Assembly: GCA_012295275.1 (NCBI GenBank)
Contig: CM022679.1
Location: 14,795,842-14,857,841 of the forward strand
Direction: 5' to 3'
DNA length: 62,000 nucleotides
Source of the DNA: Chrysomallon squamiferum
Lineage: Eukaryota; Mollusca; Gastropoda; Neomphalida; Peltospiridae
The stretch's first letter is position 1. Each line of letters starts with the position of its first letter. The position numbers and the translations under genes were made by a program. The notes beneath the pieces were generated by a model. The model saw nothing but the letters and a program-made list of their open reading frames with translations. It was not told the DNA's origin and did no database searches. Below, piece after piece: positions 37,491-50,958 of this stretch.

Positions 37491-38366
37491 ACAGTAGACA
37501 TTTTAACTTCCCACGGTATTTCTACTCCACGTGGACCATTTCTTTGCTTCAGCAAATCAGATACTGTTCTAAAATGAGTGCGATATTTATACAGCACTTC
37601 TGGCGCATAAACTTCTATAGCAAGAATTTTGTAGTTTACTTCTTCTTTCCTGATCCGAGCTCGTTCACCTGGAGAAAGACTCCGATTTTTATCTTTCTCC
37701 AAACAGATAATACTCATTTTCTCCAAAGCAGTAAATTTATAGAACGGACTGGTAGGATTTTCCGGACTTTCTATTATATTTCTTAGAACCATTTCAGCAT
37801 CTTCATAGCCTCTTTTGCTTATGTAAGCAGAAGCCAAGTCAATTGCTGCAGCATGATTTTCGCCGTGTGTGATTTCAACGGCCTTTTCTAGATTGTGGAT
37901 CGCACGCTGAAATGTACTCGGGTTCCTTTCATTTTTCGATTTTCTCAGCAGAACTTTTCCCAGGTGATGAAGAGCATTGCCTGTTGGCAGAAGCCTGACT
38001 GACTCTTCTAACAGTTTCTCAGCCTTATCCAGCTGCTTTGCGTTTAGGAAATGCTTACCGCAGCTTGCAAGTACAAAGGGGACCTGCCTGCCTAAATCAA
38101 GAGCTTTCTGGAAATATTCCTCGCGCGAAAGCAGTCGAGTTTGTTTGTGCACCTCTTCTACCAGCTTTTTATCTTGAAATGGCGTCCATCCAAATTCAAG
38201 CCGTTTCGCTAAATCCCCAAGCTCGGCATACGCCATGGCATTAAATGGTTCTGGTCCCTTACTGCCGACTTCTTGTAGCAGTTTACAGCATCTAACCGCG
38301 TATTCAACCATATTGATACCGACCTGAATTGAGTAGCTTTGAGCGGTCAGAGATCGAGACCGTCTA

Positions 38367-38392
38367 AGGTGCCTGGGATCCTGGCCTTGAAA
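38367..38392 (+). other. 26-nt insert identical to the glycosyltransferase remnant
   Basis: Exact match to 29614-29639 on the same strand. It replaces about 10-14 nt of TPR coding sequence found in A (near 29871) and C (near 52571) and shifts the frame. Confidence 0.85.
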
Positions 38393-39731
38393 GATCCCTC
38401 TCCAAATTTCCACTCGTATTCTTCTGGATATTTCTGATTCACCTTTCTGTACAGCTCCAGTGCCTTTGGATAAGAAGCTGGTGATATTCGAGCATAGCTG
38501 AATTGAAATAAGCAAAGTTCAGCTTCAGCCACAAATTTCCATTCGCATTCTTCTCTGATTCACCTTTCTGGTCTCCCTTCAGATTTTCCAGTTCGATTAA
38601 TTCTGATTCAGCAGAACGATCGTCTACTTTCTGCAGAAAACGCACACGGTTTGCACGAGCTACAATGTTAGTAGGGTCTCGGCGACAGACTTTTAAATTT
38701 ATCTCGATTGCCGAGTCTCGATCTCCTAGCAAAAGTGCAAAAAGGAAATAAAATTGTCGTCTCGATTTCTTTCCATCAAACTGCGTTTCTCTTCTTCTTG
38801 TTCTCGTTGTACCTTTTCAAGTACTTTTTTTCTCTATGCTGTTTTGAGCAGTACATGAGATCTGTAAGGTGAAAGGAGTGAGGAAACGATTCCAATCTCT
38901 TTTCGAAGGAAATGTCCTCATCCGCAGCTGAAAAATAAAATGTACTTAAGTGCCGTTCTAAAGATCAGAAGATAAAATTGCAGATACGTAATCATAAAAT
39001 GTTTCATTCACTGAATCTCTCTCCTTCTATCTTGTATAAACATGTGTGTGTGTTTGTTTGTCTTTTTATTCAGATATCTGAATATAAATGTCTGTGAGAG
39101 AGAGTGTCGTGTTCATGAAAGTAAGTAGAAGAGTTTTGCCTAAAGTAGTAATGCAACAAAATACAATTGTTTCATTATCATTGTAACTAGTACTTCTCAC
39201 CAGTTTTTATCCTTGCAAAATCCGCCTCTAATGACGTTGTTCTCTGCTGTTTCTTCGCAGCCATTATCCTGAAAGAAAGTTATACAATAGTTTATTAATT
39301 TCTTTTTTCTATTGTAATGAAGACCATACATTTATGTGTATGTTTAGATCACAGAATAATCAAATAAATTTCAAGCGGCTCGATTTTAAAATGAATGAAG
39401 AAGAATAAACTAATTAAATAATAATAATAATAATAACAATAATAATAATAATAATCATAGAAAGAAAAAGAAAGAAAGAAAGAAAAAAACTAAAAAAAGA
39501 AACAGAAAAGAAAAGTTTGCTCACTCTTAAATACTAATTTTATTATCAAAATCTTACTTGTTCCAAGAAAGGATTACCTTGGATTTAGGAGTAGTTTCCT
39601 CCTTGTGTATTTGTATATTACTATTTGTTCTAGCTATATCATTTACATAATCAGTAAACTATTCGTGAATTATAGTTATGATTTTAATGGACAAAAAGGC
39701 GTATACTCTGAATAACAAAGTCTTAAATCAA

Positions 39732-39960
39732 ACTGACTGTTTCTTGCTAAAGGTTTTTTACTCTCAAAGGATCTGTGAGTATTATAGAAATTAATACCTT
39801 CTATTTTCCGTTTTAAATTCCGAAAATCGGTTCAATGGGAGGAGATAATTTTTGTAAAAGTATATAAGAAACTTTTTATAATAAGGTTATGTTATGTGTA
39901 GGTTTAAATATTAAAGAAAATATTCTTATTTTGAAAGCAATATCAAACTGATGTAAGGAT
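39732..39960 (-). promoter_or_regulatory. upstream module P3
   Basis: Nearest such module to gene B. Donor GTCAGT at 39737-39732 on the - strand; the distal part is only loosely conserved and no clear TATA box is present. Confidence 0.35.
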
Positions 39961-41368
39961 TTTTTATGATTATTATTATTTATTTTGTTTTCTTCCGAGT
40001 GTTCTAACCTGCAGAAGAATCAAACTTAGCTACCTCAATCTTACTGACTTCAAAAAAATCTTTAACGTTTATTTAGCACATCTTGTCTCTTCTGAGCTAA
40101 CGTACATTTTTATTTAATGTCATGCGTTATTTCTTTATAACTCTTCTTTCTATTAGTAACATCTCTTATATATAAAAAGGCCATTCGTGAACCAGATATA
40201 CATTTTAATGCTAAATTAAATTTTATTCTCTATGAGATTTAGCTATTTAGCGAACGTGATTTAAGAAACTGAAACCATGCTTTAGTAGTTTTCGGGAATT
40301 ATCAAAATTAGGTATGCATTCTTTCCGCTAATTTATTCAGTTTGCTAAAGTAGATGCAGAATTTAATCAGCGAGTTTAGAAATGTGATATCCAATACATA
40401 TTTTAATGCTATTTTTTTAATATTTATTTTCTACGAAATTTACCTATTAATGTTCCAGGACATGATTAAACTGTAAAAGCACATTCAACTAACCGTCGTG
40501 GAAGTGGGGGAAAAAAATGAGGTAAATATTCGGATCAGTGAACACACTTAGATATATAATGTCTACTGAGAGAACTTGCTTTATATAACGAAAAGCCAGA
40601 AAAAAAGATAAAAGAAATCTAGAAAGAAAGAAAGATAGAGAGAAAATAAGAAAAACGTTTCGACCCTTATAGCTCCTTTTAACTTCGTTCATACCAAATA
40701 AATCCTAACATATACATAGCATATATTTATATTTCTTTATCTAATAAAACTAGGATTCCCATCATTTCTAAGTCTTATTCACTTTTATCACACTGCATGA
40801 GTCAGATATATGACTGCTGTCAGCCGGTACATAAAAATACACAAACAAAAAGGCGTGTGTCAAGTTACGTTAGTGAAATAAGCAATAAATAGCGAGTAAA
40901 GAAACCTGGAACATGTAAGAAGTATTTATAAAGCAGTTTGTAGTAGAATTTACTGTGCTCTATAACATAACGAAATTGCATATGTCTAATGTTTCGATCA
41001 GAGAACAATGAAACAAATGGCATTCGACTAGATTTTAAATTTAATATTGCAAAAATAAGATAATGAACAGAAACACAATCTTTGCCTTACCTTTATCTAA
41101 TTATCAATTTTTGTTAGGGCATTCAAATTTTATTCTTTTCAAAAAACATTTCCCATCGATTTATGTGTTGTTATTGTGTCTGTGCTAAGCTCAATTTTCA
41201 GTTACCTGTTGTGTTATTTTATTCTTGTGTATTTGTACTTCCTTGTAGTTATAACTTGTATATCAGTCAACTATTCGTGAATCATAGATGTGATTTAATG
41301 CACAGGTAATGAGTAAACTATTAGCTAAATTTAAAGTATAAGATCGGATTAACAAATCTTAAATCAAA

Positions 41369-41640
41369 CTTGCACTGGTTCTTTTTCTCGCTGGTTGGAT
41401 TTCCTTACTCTCAAATGAACAGTCAAAAACTAGGATAGCTTTACCTTTTCACTTTTTTATATATCAGGTGTCTACTTTACTTATTGAAACTGCAAAAATA
41501 GGTAAAATAAAACTAGTTAAACTATACAAACGAAGTTACCTGACAAGGTAATATAATAGCCTTGTTGCGTGACAACAATATAAACACATTCTTGATCACA
41601 AAGCTTTAATGTATCTATTGGTTTCATACGTTATCAAACC
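41369..41640 (-). promoter_or_regulatory. upstream module P4
   Basis: Has the best TATA box of the series (TATATAAA, 41463-41456 on the - strand). Its donor has become GCAAGT (41374-41369), a GC-type donor. Confidence 0.4.
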
Positions 41641-41829
41641 CAGAGATCTTCCATTTTACTATTTTCTTCTTGTGTATTCATGTATTACACTTCATGACCT
41701 TCTTACGTGAAAACAGTGTAAACACATTCATGACTATAACCGGTTATTATATACACATCCCCGCCAGAACATAATCCATTTTATTTTAAAATAGCTAATA
41801 CAATGAAATACTGAGCCTTCATAATTTTC

Positions 41830-41862
41830 TTCTTTTTCTTCTTCTTCTTCTTCTTCTTCTTC

Positions 41863-41944
<82 letters not shown>

Positions 41945-41959
41945 TACTATTACTACTAC

Positions 41960-42029
<70 letters not shown>

Positions 42030-42031
42030 TT
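41830..42031. repeat. (CTT)n-(ATT)n compound microsatellite
   Basis: About 200 bp of pure triplet repeat, mostly ATT with a short ACT interruption near 41940-41960. Confidence 0.95.
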
Positions 42032-42643
42032 TATTATCTATTTTTCTGTAGCAGGTTTGTAACCTGCAGAAAATAAAACTAAATAAATTGTGTTAATAAA
42101 ATATATTTTTTAATCCTAACATGAACAGTAAATTCCACTAAATTTTGTTATTTAGTAAACGTGATTAAACAAACTGAAACTACGCATTAGTAATTTTCCT
42201 CGAAATAGAAGTGCATTAGTTCAGCGAACCTATTGGTTTTTTGTAATGAGGTGCTAGATTAATGAACGTATTTAGAAATGTGATATGAAACAACTATTTT
42301 AAAGCTAACTTTATATATCTAGTTTCTATGCAATTTAGCTATTCATTTTCGCGAACGTGATTAAACAAAGTCAGAGCACACGTGACTAATTTTCGTGGAA
42401 GTAGAAAAATAAGCTAACTATTCGGATGAATGAGCACGTTTGTAAACACCATGGCTCTTCTTAGTGAACTCGTTGTGTATCTAAAGAAAAAAGGTTTCCC
42501 TCGCCTGAACTAAAGCTAACCAACAAACAACTCATATTTTGTTTTTTCTTTTTTTTTTTTTTTTACTTTAGGACTCACAGCAGTTCTAACTGTATTTATT
42601 TTTTTATCACACAACATGAATTAAAAACACTACGGCTGTCAGC

Positions 42644-42647
<4 letters not shown>

Positions 42648-42682
<35 letters not shown>
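42648..42682. repeat. (TA)n microsatellite
   Basis: About 17 TA units within the AGCCGATATAT-type block of the tandem series. Confidence 0.95.
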
Positions 42683-42683
<1 letters not shown>

Positions 42684-43206
42684 CAATACAGAAACAGAAA
42701 CGAGTTTACGAAATTAGTTCACTGAAATGTACAAGAAATACAGTGAGTAAAAACAATCGGGAGATGCAAGAAATATTTATAAAGCTGATTGCAGTAGAAT
42801 TCATCTTGTCCTGTAAATTACACCTGTCAAAAAAGTAAGACAACAGACAACAGTGAACCTAAAGACGAGTCTTGATTTTAAATTTAATAAGTACAAAAAA
42901 ATCATTAAACAAAAATCTTCACCTTACTATTATTTAAATACTCAGTTTCATTAAGGCATACAAATCTACTGGTTTCAAAATGCTTCCCATCGATTTACCT
43001 GTTCTTACCTTTTTTGTGCTAAGCAGAATTTCCAGTTAATATCTCGTGTTATTTCGTTCTTGGATATTTGTATATTATACTTCCTTGTAATTATAACTTA
43101 TATACATTAACTATTCGTGAATCACAATTAACATTTAATACACAAGTAATGAATATCCTATTAGCTAAAGATAAATTTCAAGATCGTAAAAGAATTATTA
43201 AATCAA

Positions 43207-43420
43207 ACTGACAGGTTTTCTCTGGACATTACTTACTCCCAAACTAACCGTCAGTGTTATATAAATCACTGCTGTCTACTTTCCCCTTTGAATTCCATGA
43301 ATCCGTTCAGAAAGATGATATGACTGTTGTAAAAAACTATTTTAAAAATGTTTCCTAATACTGTATTATTCCGTTTGAGTTTAAATACTAAAGAAAATAT
43401 TATTTGGAATGCCAGAGAAA
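43207..43420 (-). promoter_or_regulatory. upstream module P5
   Basis: Donor GTCAGT at 43212-43207; the distal part is degraded and no good TATA box remains. Confidence 0.35.
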
Positions 43421-43431
43421 ATTGGATATGA

Positions 43432-43452
43432 CATTATTATTGTTATAGTTAC

Positions 43453-43527
<75 letters not shown>
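43432..43527. repeat. (ATT)n microsatellite
   Basis: About 26 ATT units preceded by interrupted ATT and GTT. Confidence 0.95.
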
Positions 43528-44871
43528 CCTCATCATCTGTTTTTCTTCTCAGTGTTGTAATCTGCAGAGATATAAAACTAAGTAAAATTCTGAATTAGAT
43601 ATATATTTTTTTTAAATTCTAACTCGAAATTTTGTTATTTAGTAAAGGTGATTAAATAAAGTGAAACAACGCATCAGTAATTTTCGTGGAAATAGAAGTA
43701 CAAGGTTTACGTCCGTTCAGCGAACTTATCTGTTTTGTGTAATACTAGATGCTGGATGAATGAACGTATTTACAAATGTGATATGAAATAAATATTTTAA
43801 TGGCAACTTTATACGTTTATTTCCAACGTAATTTAACTATTAATTTTCGCGAACGTGATTACACAAAGTCAGAGCACATGTGAGTAATTTTCATGGAAAT
43901 AAAAAAATAAGCCATATAGATATATTCGGATCAATGAACATGTTTAGAAATAAACAAACTGAAACACGAATCAGTAATTTATGGAAACAAGAATAAGGTG
44001 TACGTTCGTCATCGAATTTATTTCGTTTGTGTAACTAGACACTGGATAATTATTTAGAAATGTAACATGAAATAATAAATTTAATGCTAACTTGATATAT
44101 TTATTTTCTAAGTAATTTAACTTTTAATTTTCGAGGACGTGATTAAACAGATAGAGAAACATAAGCTATATATTCGGATCAGTGAACACGTTTGGAAATA
44201 TCATGTTTACTTTCTGAACTCGCTGAGGATGTGAAAAAAAAAAAAGTATACCTCGCTTGAACTAATGCTAGCCTGTACGCCAGTCATATTTCTATTTTGT
44301 TATCTAAAAACACTAGGACTCAACAGTTCTACATGTTATTCACTTTTATCAGCTATATGAATCAAAAATATCAATGCTATCAGCCGATATATAACACTAC
44401 AGAAAAAAGGTGTGCGAAATTAGGTCATTGAAATATACAAGAAATATAGCCAGTAAGGACGCTGGAAATCTTAGAAATATTTGTTAAATAGTTTTTAGTA
44501 GGAATTTTCCTTTTTCTTTTTACATAATTTTGAAAAGTCACAGCTTTATAGCGTTTGTTTCAGAGAATAATCAACGAAATGACCTGCGTCTAGATTTTAA
44601 ATGTAAAAGAAATAAAATAATTAAACAATAATACTACTAATAAAAAGATTTCTCCCTCCGCATCGATTTAGGTGAGCTTCTCTTTTCTGAAATAAACTGA
44701 CATTTGACATAATGTGTTGTGTTATTTGTCCTTGAGTATTTGTGTATTACATTTCGTGGTAGTGATAATTTACATATCACTACATAATTCATGAACGCAT
44801 TTTATATTTTAATTGACAAGTAATAAATAAAATATTACTTAAATATTCACTAATAACAAAACTTAAATCAA

Positions 44872-45330
44872 ACTTACACGTTCTCCCAGGGTGTTCCTTA
44901 CTCTGAAACGAACAAACACTGTGATAGTTTTACCTTTTTAGTTAGATATATATATATATCAGGTTTCGACTTTACTTATTCAAATTCCAAGAATCGATAC
45001 AATAAAACTAGATAATCAATGTGAACGCTATATAAGGGAGGTCACCTAATAACGCAATGTAATAACCTTGTTGCGTGACAAAAATATAAACACATTCATA
45101 ACCACACAGCTTTACTGTATCTATGTGCTTTGTACGTTATCAAGCCCAGAGATCCTCCATTTTATTATTTTCTTTTTGTGTATTTGTAAATTACACATCA
45201 TGACCTTCTTGCGTGACAACAGTATAAACACATTCATGACTATAACCCCTTGTTATGTAACTCATGCCCGCCAGGACAGTCTGTTTTAGTTTAAAATAAC
45301 TAATACAGTGAAATACTGAGTTCTAATGAC
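44872..45330 (-). promoter_or_regulatory. upstream module P6
   Basis: Well conserved, with donor GTAAGT (44877-44872) and a TA-run in the TATA position (44946-44959). The distal block with TTGCGTGACAA (about 45070-45080) is shared with P1 and P4. Confidence 0.45.
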
Positions 45331-45464
45331 AGAAGTAAATATATTTAATATATTTTATATTTTGAAATATTTATCTGGAAAACGATATCAGTTTGACAAG
45401 GAAGCCTTAGTAAATTTCTTCTTCTTCTTCTTCTTTATTTTATAGTTATTATTCTCATTATTGC

Positions 45465-45496
45465 TATTATTATTGTTATCATTATTATTATTATTA

Positions 45497-45566
<70 letters not shown>

Positions 45567-45567
45567 C
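45465..45567. repeat. (ATT)n microsatellite
   Basis: Long ATT run next to segmental duplication copy 2, matching the ATT tracts beside copies 1 and 3. Confidence 0.95.
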
Positions 45568-45599
45568 AACTATTATATTACTACTATTATCATTCAGTT

Positions 45600-45936
45600 A
45601 AAGCTTCCAAGAAAATTTCTAACTTCTCTTAACAAACTTTACGATCCAGATTCGTAAGTTTCTTTTATTATGAGGAAAACAGCATTTTTAATCTGTTGTT
45701 TCGTTTACCTCTTTTATAATAGTTCGTATCAATACATTAATTTTCGTGCAGTTAGAAATAGAATAACATGAACTTTGAGTATTGTGTATATCTGAATAAA
45801 CTGTTAGAATTGTTCTTACTCAGGCGAAACTAAACGTCTACCCGTCTCTGTGTATGAAGTTGTTTCGTTATCCGGATTCGCTTCAAGGGCGGATAATGGG
45901 TGGTTGTCAGTTGCTCGGAAGGTTTTCGCGGCTAAT

Positions 45937-45969
<33 letters not shown>

Positions 45970-47480
45970 AATAATAATAATAAAGCGTGTGTATTGAATG
46001 TTTTCTAAAATGGTAATGCTATGATATGCAAGAATACAAACACACCAATCACCGTATGTCCTTAATATGTATAATAAATTATTATTTAGAAACATAATAT
46101 GTCTAATGACAAATGAATTATCTGAAAGAAGGCAGGCTGTTTGCTGGTTATTGATACAGAAATAAAACACGTGGGAGGTAATATCCACAGTTTGCAACTT
46201 TCAATTTCCAGAGATCATTTCCATTAAAATTATGTGCATCGTCATCTTTTTTATTATTTTATTTTTTTCTTTGCGGATACAAAATATATTTTCTAATCCT
46301 CTCCAATATATTTCATTTCACGTCAAACATGACTTCCAAGACTTTAAGTGTTTAGGTCAGGGTACATCTAAATGTAGCACTGACTCTCTGAGAAGTTAAG
46401 TTCTAAATAAAAACAAAATCAGTCTTATACACATTGAAGTATTCACCTACAATGAACACCCTTGTTCATTTGCCAATATACGTCAGGCGGTATTGAAATT
46501 CTAAATATGTTTTATTGTGAAATGAACTGAAACACGATCACTCAGTGTTAAGTAGTTTACCATGACACGGGTATTCACACCTAGAACAAAACGTATGGCT
46601 AACTAGTTGCTTTGATACCGATATATAAGATGTCACCCACTATTTCTTAAAATAGTATTTGTACATGTTACACCCGAACACAGGTATAATGTTCAGTATT
46701 AACCTTGGAAAAAATAATTTGTCTGCCAAATTTTAAAGATATTTCAAACAGTACCGTTTATTTATTAATGTCTGGCGTTTTCTTATTATCAATATGAGAT
46801 AATTTAAATGTATATTTCCGTCTTTATATATGTGAAAAGCTTAATGAACTGGATACGTTAAAGGTTTGCCCGTTGCGAACGTATGTAATGTACTCTATTT
46901 TAGGTACATGTATGTGTATTACTTGAACTGTATCCACCTTTCTTACATATTCAGCGTCTTAGTAATTCTGACTTCTGTTGATTATAAATGAATTGTTTAT
47001 AATTTCATATTTTGTAATTTTCAATTTGAGCCTTTGATATCTTTACTTATTTTAACTGTTCTTGTTTTATTTTGTTCTGATTTTATTTTAGTTCGATTTC
47101 CGTGTCTATATACCCCCAGTTAAGCCGGTGTTCAGTCCCCAGGAAGTAAACATTTGAAATTATCACATTTTATGTTTTCATTGCACATACAGTATCTGCA
47201 TGTTAAGAGATTTTGTGCGCTCTCTATCATGAAACTGGACTATGAATGTTTGAAATAAACGTGTAGATAAAGTAACACGCATGAGATGAATCAATAACGT
47301 TACAGTCAAATAGAAGTATAATTTCTAAATACTAGCATATACAGATATACACCTGTTAGTTGTTCTTGCCGTTTGATAAATCTGGTTTGACCAAGCTGTA
47401 AATCTGAAATGAATTTTAAAAGAAAAATGCAGTGAGACATATTTATATATAAGTAATAACGAATTTATAAAAATAAAGAA
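45600..47480. repeat. segmental duplication, copy 2
   Basis: Counterpart of 33420-35640 and 57290-59075. It lacks about 185 bp present in the other two (equivalent of 34495-34680). Confidence 0.8.
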
Positions 47481-48638
47481 TGAAGTTTTGAAATTAACTA
47501 TCATTTATATAATAATAATAATAATAATAAAAGAAAAATTACTAATGCAATCAAGTAAGAAACAATTAACATGTTGAAAGAGCGGCCTAGGTATTCTGTC
47601 ATTTATTTATTTGTTTGTTTATTTATTTATTTATTTATATATTTACTGATTCGGTTATTTTTCACATACTTCAATCAGATTATCAAGCTTAAAGGTTCAA
47701 CAAAAATTAATATTTTCTCCTGTATAACGTTAAATACAATAATTTATATGTTTATTATTATTACGTTTTAATCATTTCACATTATTTTTATTTATATTTA
47801 AATTTCAGTTTCTTTGCTGTAAGAAATATTCGGACTCGTCAAGGGGAATAACTCCTGTTAGAACTCGCTGTTTCCTTGCATCCTGAATTCAACTTTCTAA
47901 TAAAAATATAAATACCAGTAACAGTGATTTAGATTACAGAAATCGTTTCCATTTATTCTATTTTATTTTATTTTTATATATATATATATATATCAAGTTA
48001 TTATGAACACTAAATGCATGCTGAAATAGAGCTTCAACTCGGCAAGGTTAATTAGCTTTCAACGTATGTTCAAAACATTATGACGTCACCGCGTATCCTA
48101 GACACCACTGTCGATGTTGTGAACAAACAAAAGTGGTATTTAGAGAACAAATGGGGTTGTTTGATATATTTCAAAGAGAAGCTCAAATTAAAAAGTTGGT
48201 TACTTCTGTGTAAGTAATTATACAGACCAAAAGAAACAAACAAAACTGCAACAAACAAAAGCGTTTAGTTTAGATTAATAAACACAAAAGGATATAATTA
48301 TATTTATATGAATAAACAAATATTGTTCCGTTTACGTAAATATTTGCATACATACCTATGCACATGCCCACATTCATATATTTATCCGTTCCTTTTGTGT
48401 GTTCTTTATTTATTTAATTATTTATTTATTAATAGCAAAACAATAATAATTACTAATAAAATAACTATTTTATATGTCAAAAAAGAGATAATAATATTTA
48501 CAAGAAGTGAAAACTTAAAAATCAGCAGCATCAGCAGCAACAACCATAACAAAAGAAGAAAAACAGAAGAAAAAGAAAAACAATAAGATGATGACAGTGA
48601 TGACGATATTAATGATGATGATGATGATGATGATGATG

Positions 48639-48673
<35 letters not shown>

Positions 48674-49039
48674 GTGTTTTTTCACAAATGTTGTTGTTGC
48701 TCCTGTTTTATTTCTACTATGTGAATGATCTAAATTTTCATGTTGTTTAAATGTGTTAATTAGTTTTTCTGTGTTGTTCATTAGCATAAAAATAAAAATA
48801 ACTTATTACTACTACTACCACTACTACTACTAATATTACTAGTTCCATTAGATACTACTACGAGAACTATTACTGCAGATTCTGCTGCTACTAATTGTGC
48901 TGTTGTTGTTGTTATTACGATTATTATTATCATTATTATTTTTTCTTCTGGTAAGTGAAGTCGTACTGATGTCAAAGACTGCCTGTCCAGAAAGATATAA
49001 TCAGTGAACGAAAGAATGAATAACTGAATGAAGGAACGA

Positions 49040-49383
49040 ATTAATTAAAGAATAAAGATTGGTTTAATTAATGAATACATTAAATAATAAATAAATGGAA
49101 GAATGAGTCAATGAATGAATATAAATGTCTAATATATTTTAAAATTACCAATATCAGACTATTGCTTTCTTCATTTCTTTCTTCTTCTCTTTTTCTTTAT
49201 TTTAAGTTAATTACATCGCGTTTTTTGTTTGTTTGTTTTTAAATGTAGGATGATTATCAAGAAAATTCGAAAGACCAAAATGCCAAACAAAAGTGGAAAA
49301 AGTGTGTAAGTGTATTAAAAACATAAGAATTACACTTGTATTCTTTTGTCTCTCTGTGGCGTATATGTTTTGAAGACGTATTT

Positions 49384-49480
<97 letters not shown>

Positions 49481-49809
49481 CAGTGAACAAAATTTCTTTA
49501 ACGATCACAAAAAACAATCAAACCAACTTGTCTGTATCTCTCTATATATCTGACGATCTATATCTATCTATCTTTCTAATATTTATTTATTGTTGATTCA
49601 TCGCATTAGTACTATTGATACTTAGATTTGTTCAATTATATCATTTTATTTATTTATTTATTTATTTTTATTTTTTCAGATCATCAGGATTTGAAAGTGG
49701 ACTGGATTGTTATTCCTTAACAAATCACGATACTGCTAATTTTTATTTAATTACGTAACAACCATTATTATCAGCAATAGTTGTAGTACTGTTAATAGCA
49801 GCAGTAGTC

Positions 49810-49843
<34 letters not shown>

Positions 49844-50095
49844 TTTTAGTCCTACATATTCTTTCTATATTTTAAATTAGAAACGCATCTAAATACGAGA
49901 AAATTAAATTTTCTAATTTAAATTATATTCATTACCTCATTACTGTTCTTGTTGTTGTTATTGTCAATGATGTAATAGTAGTTATAGTAGCAGTAGCAAC
50001 AGTGCCACATTTTACGGTTCTTGTTATTGTTATTCTCATACCTGATGTCACCTTTACTGTTGTTCTATTTCTTTTTCGTTTAATCATTAAAATTA

Positions 50096-50135
<40 letters not shown>

Positions 50136-50482
50136 TTTTTATTATTATTTTTATTATTATTGTTATTATTATTATTATTATTATAGACACTAAGATGAAA
50201 AGGTCAAAAGGTCGGTGTAGACATTCACCTGATAACAGTAACTTCACACAAAGCTCTTTATATAAAAATAGGATGAATTAAAACAGCTTACACTTCCAAC
50301 TCTAAATTACAAAATCACCAAAAACTATTCACATACAAAGATTTTATCATTCACACAATTCGCTGACCTGGATGCACAATTACACACAAAACAATAAAAA
50401 CAGACAAGGATACTCTAAAGCAGCATTTTATTCAAGTATAATTAGTTTATATTTAGATATAGACACGTAATATATGTATATT

Positions 50483-50529
<47 letters not shown>

Positions 50530-50840
50530 AGAGAAGTTGTGATACTATTATCATCCAACTATTATCATCCTTCTGAATATTTAGATTACACAAATTTCAT
50601 TTCAAGCACAAAGTTATTTTTCTTTTCTAAGCTCTACATATATATTGTTTTCTTCTTCAAAAATAAACCTTATTTTCTGACTATTTACTTATATTCATAA
50701 AATTGAAAATTTCAGTAATGGAAATCATTTCCACTTCTAGCAGTTTCTTAAGAATGGATCTTAATATAATTGTAATTATTTGTTTAATTTGTGTTGTTCC
50801 TATTGTTGTTGTTTACCTTCAAATTATTATTATTATTATT

Positions 50841-50878
<38 letters not shown>

Positions 50879-50950
50879 TAAAATGTTTATTATTATTCTG
50901 GCTTACAAGTCATGCAAGTTCATTTGAATTTCTACTTAGCATTTGTAAAT
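49040..50950. repeat. 3' flank duplication of paralogue C (pair with 59078-61070)
   Basis: Same order of blocks in both copies: ATGAATGA-rich sequence, GA tract (49388-49479), GTA tract (49806-49842), ATT tract (50098-50134), TA tract (50490-50526), ATT/ATC tract (50824-50880). TTTATT at 50886-50891 gives a - strand AATAAA 68 nt after the stop of gene C. Part of it is also recognisable before gene B (36240-36746). Confidence 0.85.
49388..49479. repeat. (GA)n microsatellite
   Basis: About 46 GA units; paired with the tract at 59459-59571. Confidence 0.95.
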
Positions 50951-50958
50951 TATCAAAT

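Larger units (their letters stand above)
36747..39264 (-). pseudogene. TPR/TIR-like paralogue B, multiply disrupted
   Basis: Exon 1 (39264-39201) encodes MAAKKQQRTTSLEADFARIK with a GTGAGA donor; exon 2 starts at 38927. Compared with A and C there are at least five lesions: +2 nt near 38821-38835, -1 nt near 38726-38735, a 40-bp replacement near 38533-38572, a foreign insert at 38367-38392, and a 1-nt loss beside the A-run at 37501-37504. Between the last two the TPR frame is open for about 300 codons. After the last one a 247-codon frame (37490-36747) starts with ATG and carries the whole TIR-like domain (GADVMILHDKDD, IRCIVVVVNSDTPNTHWKQ, KMMVVCLKSGETH). Full-length protein cannot be made as read. 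Confidence 0.85.
39265..50958. other. B-C intergenic: tandem upstream modules of B plus 3' flank of C
   Basis: About 39.4-45.5 kb is a drifting tandem series of roughly 1.6-1.8-kb units, each with an upstream module (P3-P6), a TATTT/ATT tract, a GCGAACGTGATTA-containing block and an AGCCGATATAT-containing block. Then come segmental duplication copy 2 (45600-47480), about 1.6 kb of unmatched AT-rich DNA (47480-49000) and the 3' flank block shared with D (49040-50950). No additional gene recognised. Confidence 0.6.

Noticed and set aside
49336-49596. Arg-Glu and Leu-Ser repeat frames (also at 59255-59690, 30523-30750 and 16684-16866)
   Set aside because: GA/CT microsatellites read as codons.
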